Source: Gnetum montanum (taxonomy: Eukaryota; Streptophyta; Gnetopsida; Gnetales; Gnetaceae). Taken from it: a stretch of DNA of 64,000 nucleotides. The stretch lies in the NCBI GenBank assembly GCA_015680685.1, contig MNCI01010462.1, positions 537,021 through 601,020 of the forward strand, read 5' to 3'. The notes below the pieces were generated by a model, which ran no database searches, was not told where the DNA came from, and saw only the letters and a program-made list of their open reading frames with translations. The position numbers were made by a program, and so were the translations under genes. This document shows positions 58,370-64,000 of the stretch, piece after piece (the stretch's first letter is position 1; each line of letters opens with the position of its first letter).

Positions 58370-60330
58370 GGGATTACACTAGAGAGTGTAGTACCAAGCC
58401 TATCTTAGTATAGTCACATGGATTCTAGAATTCCTATTATTGAAGAAAGGTGAAATTACCCCTAGGTAGTATCAAGCGATGTTCTAGGTATCTTAGGTCA
58501 AATGTTTGACTATTTGGGATGTAAAAAAACTAATTTCATCAATTCACAATCATAACTATAATGGGATAATATTGGATAGTGTAGTCATGATCTATTGCAG
58601 TGTTTTCATATCTAAAATCTTTATTTTGGTGGATTTCTACAATCAATTAACCAGTCTCTTAGGTTTCTAGGATTACCAATGTCTCTAGCTAAGGTTTTGG
58701 CTAAGGATGGTTGACTACAGAGATTTTTTGAGCATTGAAATATCAATTTTCCATTTGGACTATGATAGAAAGCATAGTTGAGCCTAGCCTTAGTGTAGAT
58801 ATGGTGAATTTGAGATTTTTAGGATCAAAACTAAGTGAATTTATAACTTGGTAAATTTCACATTTCTAGCATTTCCAATTCAGGTTCTAGACTATTTAGA
58901 GTGTCAAACTACTTTTTAGTACTTTCAAAAACCATGACTATGCTAGCTAATATGGTCTAGGCCTCCTCTAGCATAGTCACAACATGAATCTTGGAATTTT
59001 GTTCAATTCTATGGTTAATTAACTATGTTTTTATGTTCTAAGATCATTAGTGTTGATAACTACGGTTTCATGCCTAATATTGTTAGTTTTGGTTATTTGT
59101 TTAATGCAAAATCTCCATACACCATTGGAATACATTGGCCAGCATATTCACACTATGGATGTGTTGTGTATGATGAGTTTTGATCATTTATGATAGAGTT
59201 TGCAAGGTTTTGTCATCTCTAAAGTCTTTGGTAAGGTTTTGAAGTTGAGATAATGCTTTTGAAAGTTGTTTTTACAAGTTTGTAATCCATTTTTGTGTTT
59301 TTGGAATGGGCTTATGCTAGGACTATGTTGTCCAACATAGTTCCATGCCTCCTTAGTATAGTCAAAAAGTGAAAATGAAATTTGGCTTCTATTTTCTTCA
59401 CAATTTATTAATGAAAGGCCATCAATGGTTCAAAATGAGTTTTAGGGTCAAAATATGATGGTTTGAAGGTTATTGTTTAGTTTTAGTAATCCACCTTCAT
59501 CCAAATACACTGGTATTACATTTACTATTATAGTTGAGGACACCTCTAATGTACTCCAAAATGAGAAACAAGTGTCAACTAGTTTTTTCTTAGTTATTTA
59601 TCATTTCAAAACTATTGGAAGCTCTTGGAATGTGTGGTGTTTAAGATATGCTATTTCAATTGATATTTTTGGCTTTTGATGTCCATCCCCCATTCATCTA
59701 TGCTAGGACTATGCTGGGTATCAGAGATGGACTTATCCTCATTGTAGTCACAAATTTTTGGTGGAGTTTGACTTGTTCTAGATTAGTTATTTGCTATATT
59801 AAGGCTACCAGTGGTTCTAGGGTGATGTAAAAGCTAAAATATGTTAATTTGAACATTTTTTTTATGTATTTAATGTTTATTCCTTCCTAAACTATGTTGG
59901 GACATGTTGGGCAGTGTATTTGAGATCTCCCACAATGTAGTCCATGCAAGAAAAATGATTTTTAATGCTTTTTGCCCAGTTTCATTGAATTTTGGAGCTA
60001 CTAAACATTTTGGTTAGGGTTTGGTACATGATGTTGTAGTTTCAAAGTTAATTGGTAGTTTTCTTAATGGTAAAGGCCTTTTTCACTTGTGACTACATTT
60101 TCTAGTGTAATTAGGCTACTAGTTAACGTAGTTGCTTTAAATCATGAGTTTTGTTATGGATTTTAGTATTCATCATTGTTTGGTTTTCATCAATGTCAAG
60201 ACTTGATTTTCCATTTTTAGAATAAGGTTTCATGGCATAGATGGGAATTTGGAAAGTGGTTTTTGATTGTATTTATGTTTTGGAATTGATTTCAAGGCTT
60301 TTGAATGGTTGAACCCCAACGTAGTCACCC
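58370..60330 (+). repeat. Degenerate tandem array, about 11 units of about 185-200 bp (C)
   Basis: Keyword blocks such as atgactatgctagctaatatgg and cctctagcatagtcac recur near 58375, 58555, 58760, 58935, 59120, 59310, 59510, 59690, 59890, 60090 and 60300. Same family and same orientation as in B, and it lies directly upstream of the first exon of the opposite-strand gene. Confidence 0.75.
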
Positions 60331-60737
60331 TAGGAAGCAGAAAACCCAAGTGTGTTAGGATTTCCATTCACTTGCTACCTAGGTGCCTAGTGGGATCCAA
60401 CTTGAATTTGAGTTTTTTTTTCCATGCATTAGTTTTCCACTCACCCATTGTAGTTCCACTTTCCAATTGTGATCAATGAATTTAGTGGGACTTGGATGGA
60501 TGTTATGGTAAAAGTATGGTTTTGAAGGTAGGAGCTTAAGTATGGGAATGATATTTAGAACATAGTTTTACTCTAATCATTCTCTTCTCACCACTTCCAA
60601 GCTTTAGAACTTATTCTAGCCTCCACTACCTTCATCCCCAATGTAGACTAGCCTTTCTACTCCAAAAAGTAGGTGTAATTGTTCTAGGAGGTTCTAGAAG
60701 CTTAAGGATTTTAGCTATTTGTACATTTATTGTCATC
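60331..60737 (+). other. Upstream flank of the opposite-strand gene (C)
   Basis: About 400 bp without coding, between the last array unit and the first exon. It would contain the gene's core promoter and 5' untranslated part. I cannot point to a convincing TATA box. Confidence 0.3.
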
Positions 60738-60862
60738 ATGTCAAAGAGAAAGGCTTCCATCATCAAGAATCAAGCTTTTGAGAAGGCATATGCAATTTCC
60801 TAGGGCCTCTCTCACCTTCCATGACCAATAATTAGTGAACGTTCATCTACCATGACTCCTAG
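60738..60862 (+). pseudogene. First exon of the opposite-strand gene in element C
   Basis: MSKRKASIIKNQAF starts at 60738 and the block ends before gt at 60863. It matches B exon 1 (37183-37322) in its basic start (MKRKGG), in a central HLP/QFP motif followed by a PI/PM pair, and in its end (STMTPR against SITLR), and more loosely A exon 1. Two stops. The rest of the gene lies beyond the window or was lost. Confidence 0.55.
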
Positions 60863-62010
60863 GTACATAGATTCTAACCATTCCATGATAAATTTTGCTA
60901 GAATCGTAAGACTTTTTGGTTATGAAGGTTTGTGTGTTGATTGGAATTAAATTTTGAAAAATTCCTACATTATATCTAGGTAATGTTTATAGGTTTTTGG
61001 TATTTCTTTGATTATGGGATTGATATACTTTGATTTAGAAATTTGTTTAGTCAATTCTATGCATTTTTTTCTTTTGTATTTAGGGCAAAAAACTAACATC
61101 ACTTTTGTATTTTTTATATTTAAATTATTTATAAATTTTATTTTTATTAACATAGATCTATAGTAATATTTTTAATGGTTAGATTGGTTTTTTAACGATT
61201 GGATTTGGAATCATAATTGAATTTCTATTAATTTTTTTGTAAGGTAGTGTATAGTGCATTTTTATTTTTTTGGTTGCTTTCCATTGTATTATTGTATTTT
61301 TTATTTAAAAAGTTTTCTAGTTTTTAGGTTTTCGATTTGCATTAATTTTTCAAAAAAATTCCAATGGTTATGGGATCATTAAATTTGGATGTGTAGTTAA
61401 CTTTTGGAAAATTATTTTATAAACTCATGTTAAGTAGGATTTTGCTATTATGGTTTTGTTCCTATTAATTATGCATTTTTTTCTAAAAAATGGCTACAAA
61501 TTCTAGTAATTTCTAGTTTTGGATTTTTATCTTATTATTAAAGGATTCTAGTGGCTATGAAATCACTAAATTTGGTTACATGATTGATATTTAGCAAATT
61601 TCTTAGTAAACTAGTGTTAAAGTGTGGTATTTAGTTGTCATGATTTACCCTTGTGAATATGGGCAGTGTTGCAACTTTAGTAAATTTTTTCTACCAATTT
61701 CCTAGGTTCTTAGAAATACTTTGAGGTTTTAGGGAAGCTTTAGAAGTGGTTTTGACCAAGTTAAAATATTTTTGATGTTTTTTATTGGTCATCTACTCTG
61801 GCCATTTTCTACAGTTTTAGGTTGTTTGTGTAGTTTTTGTTGAATGTTGTGATGTTTGGTTGTGTTCTAAATTTTTTTCAAGCTTGGAATTGTATCTTAG
61901 ATGTTAAATTCCACTAAATTCCATGCCTATATAGCTTCATACATATAAAAAACATTTTTTGAGTTCTAAACTACCATTTTCATCTAGGTGTAAACTATTT
62001 TGTACAGTTG
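60863..62010 (+). other. Intron 1 of the opposite-strand gene (C)
   Basis: T-rich, without coding. Words such as gtggctatgaaatcactaaattt recur near 61185, 61370 and 61550, about 185 bp apart, and match intron 1 in B (37860, 38000) and, reversed, D (46390, 46590). Confidence 0.45.
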
Positions 62011-64000
62011 TGAAACACCATCAATTTTGGGACTCTCACGATTCAACATAGTCCCAAATTTTGGGCAAGGATCTCTATGAGACTACTTCTAGGCCTGCCT
62101 ACCATCCTTTGCAGCATAGTCAACGTAGCACCTAGTCATGAGGCCATTTTGCACAAAAGAGGCATCAAAGGTAGATCATATAGCTCGACAAGTTTTTTAT
62201 CTCCTAGGCTAATAGGCTTGCTACACTCTCTATCTTGCGTAGCTTGACACACGGACCGATTGATGGTCTACCTAGGGACCGTGCTAGGATCATTCAAAGG
62301 TGTTTAGGATGAACTAAATAGTTCAACAAGTTTCTGTTACCACATTTGGCCATTTCATGGAGCAGGTTGGCAGGATTAAATTGGTTAAGAGTTTCTGGAG
62401 AAGTAGCAAAAATTTCAGTTTGAGAGAAAAAGAATAAGTTAACAAAAACATTCTTTTAATTTAAGAAAAAAATATATAGGAGCACCATTCCTATAGTAAT
62501 CTTATGAATCTCTGAGAATTACATTTTACAAGGAAGCAATATAGATATATAAATATATTATGATACATCGAGGCTTTACAGAACCAAAGTCTAGCGGGAT
62601 TATGGAGGAAGTCCAATTTTTATATGTATCATTTATATGATATGAATATGTAGAAAATCCAAAAGCATCTCGATTAAAATTGGTTTTGCATCCATGTTAT
62701 TTTGGGAAAGCATATCTCTGTAGGAACACAAATTCAGCAGTCCGGTGGTGTAGGGTAAAATTATTTCTCCTGTGAATCATCTCAAATTTGTGGCTAAAAT
62801 AGAATTCCAGGGGAAGACTGTCATACAACCATCAAGTGTATATTTCTTAAACAAGAAATTAATGTAAAAATGTAGAGGTAAAAAACTGGAATAGCAATCA
62901 TAGCTAATGGCCTTATCATCCTCGTCATCCACGTCTTCTTCTCACATGGCCAGGCTAGGAAACCTACACATATTGTTCAAATAAAAATATTAGATACTTC
63001 AGGGTTTCAATATTTGCAACCTGCTCACCAAATTTTTTTTTTGTGCCCTCAAAAACCCTAAGCAATGTAGGCAATGAAGGCATTGGTGTTTGGAAATGGT
63101 TTTCCAACATCTTGGCACTCGTCAGTGGAGGTTTAAATCTACAGTATCCACAACAGCAGGCCACGGGCAGCGATGACCACTGCTACCACTACATCAGCAA
63201 GCCCTTTTTCCGCATGGAGGTTCAGCCTATATGGCTAAAGCATGGTCACATGAAATAGGGCCATAAGGGCCTCTGCGCTACCTCACATGTCACCAAACCC
63301 TACCAATTTTTGCACTATTCCATGCGCTACCAAACCTTATTCCTCTACGTTGATTTAGTGTAACTTAGCAAATTTCATGCTCACATGCCCAGGGCTCTGC
63401 CACGGCTAGGAGAACCTTAAGAAATACAGGCAGAAATAGATGAAGTTCATTGCCACAACAATGATGAAAATAGAAACAACATCATGGCTGGGAACTCATT
63501 TCAAAAATTTCAGGTGGTTAAAAATGTAAATCACAAATGTCATTCACTCTTGGAACCTGCAATCCAAAATTACCAAAAATAGTAGTAGTGCCTGACACCG
63601 ATACATTCGTCTCCACCATTGTTAATCCACCAAGTGCGGCAACCAAGACATATGCACAACTGAATCAACAAAACTAGGAGATGTTTTAGCCAATGTTGAT
63701 AAATCAGAGTTGTAGTTTATTCAGAAGAAACCATCATCACTGAAGACAAATACAATCCAAACACACGAAATTGAAATCACAAAAAATAAAATTCCAATTT
63801 CACATGATCCGGTGGTAAAAAGATAATTTCTCACATATGGAACCCTTGTTAAAGACCTGACATTAATTTAATTATCCCAAGTGAATTACTAAGGTTTTAT
63901 ACATAATGGGCAATTAAAAAATAACAATTTTATGAAGCTCTTATAATATTGAGATCTTCGATTTATTTTTCAAAATTATTATATAGGTTGTTGCCTATAA
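62011..64000 (+). other. Different sequence at the right edge; possible LTR start of another element
   Basis: TGAAACACCATCAATTTTGG at 62011 matches LTR starts of A (TGAAACACCATCAAATTGGG at 8191, minus), and upstream sequence is not purine-rich, so this would be a 5' LTR of a plus-strand element. From about 62200 CpG becomes noticeably more common than elsewhere. I find no second LTR edge or primer-binding site before the window ends. Short open frames at 62964-63164 (minus) and 63043-63258 (plus) overlap and are unrecognised. A host-gene remnant here is possible. Confidence 0.3.

Larger units (their letters stand above)
3406..62010 (-). mobile_element. Element C: oldest Ty3/gypsy element, split by nested elements A and B
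   Basis: C is read on the minus strand in three pieces: 3406-6507 (3' LTR, polypurine tract, post-integrase region, integrase core), 25395-27500 (integrase zinc region, RNase H, RT) and 57733 to about 62010 (protease-RT linker, tandem array, first exon and intron of the opposite-strand gene). Continuity is shown by empty-site comparison with element B: the words on both sides of A (attttaaagaccatg and gctctaggtcctatatgtcc) match the uninterrupted B sequence near 30945-30970, and the words around B match the uninterrupted B linker near 33075-33125. Gag, protease and the 5' LTR would lie beyond the window. The right limit is tentative: it is where a new LTR may start. Confidence 0.78.

Noticed and set aside
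63043-63258. 71-codon plus-strand ORF
   Set aside because: Overlaps a minus-strand ORF of similar size, with no recognisable domain, and neither shows a convincing start context.

Overview
This is a plant nuclear window, A+T-rich, CpG-poor and built almost entirely of old, decayed LTR retrotransposons. I see no rRNA, tRNA, CRISPR array or intact host gene. The very large (roughly 19 kb), heavily mutated, nested Ty3/gypsy elements suggest a giant-genome plant, most likely a gymnosperm; that assignment is inference from style only. Coding regions are read through many stops and frameshifts, so nearly every gene is called a pseudogene.

Layout: one old minus-strand element (C, 3' LTR 3406-4769) was broken by two later minus-strand insertions. 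Element A (6508-25394, 1684-bp LTRs, perfect CCATG target duplication) sits in C's integrase. Element B (27501-57732, ATATG/ATACG duplication) sits at the start of C's reverse transcriptase, and C resumes at 57733. B's protease is in turn split, next to its catalytic DN motif, by a plus-strand element D (41764-52362). C continues to about 62010, where another plus-strand LTR may begin. The first 3.4 kb, outside C, looks like decayed gene matter of the same general kind.

A, B, C and D are related. Where complete, the order is LTR, primer-binding site, gag, protease, a gap of several kb, RT, two successive RNase H domains, integrase with a GPY/F-like end, a conserved downstream sense-strand region, polypurine tract, LTR. 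Two RNase H domains and a protease/RT gap point to the Tat/Ogre branch of plant Ty3/gypsy elements.

The most interesting structure is inside the protease/RT gap. It holds a gene on the opposite strand with apparent introns of its own (14040-19023 in A, 37183-40441 in B, first exon at 60738-60862 in C). In B and C a degenerate tandem array of about 185 bp period lies just upstream of this gene's start. Short GGCC-containing repeats sit at the module borders. D keeps gag, protease, the array and the region after integrase, but lacks RT, RNase H, integrase and the opposite-strand gene, as expected of a non-autonomous derivative.
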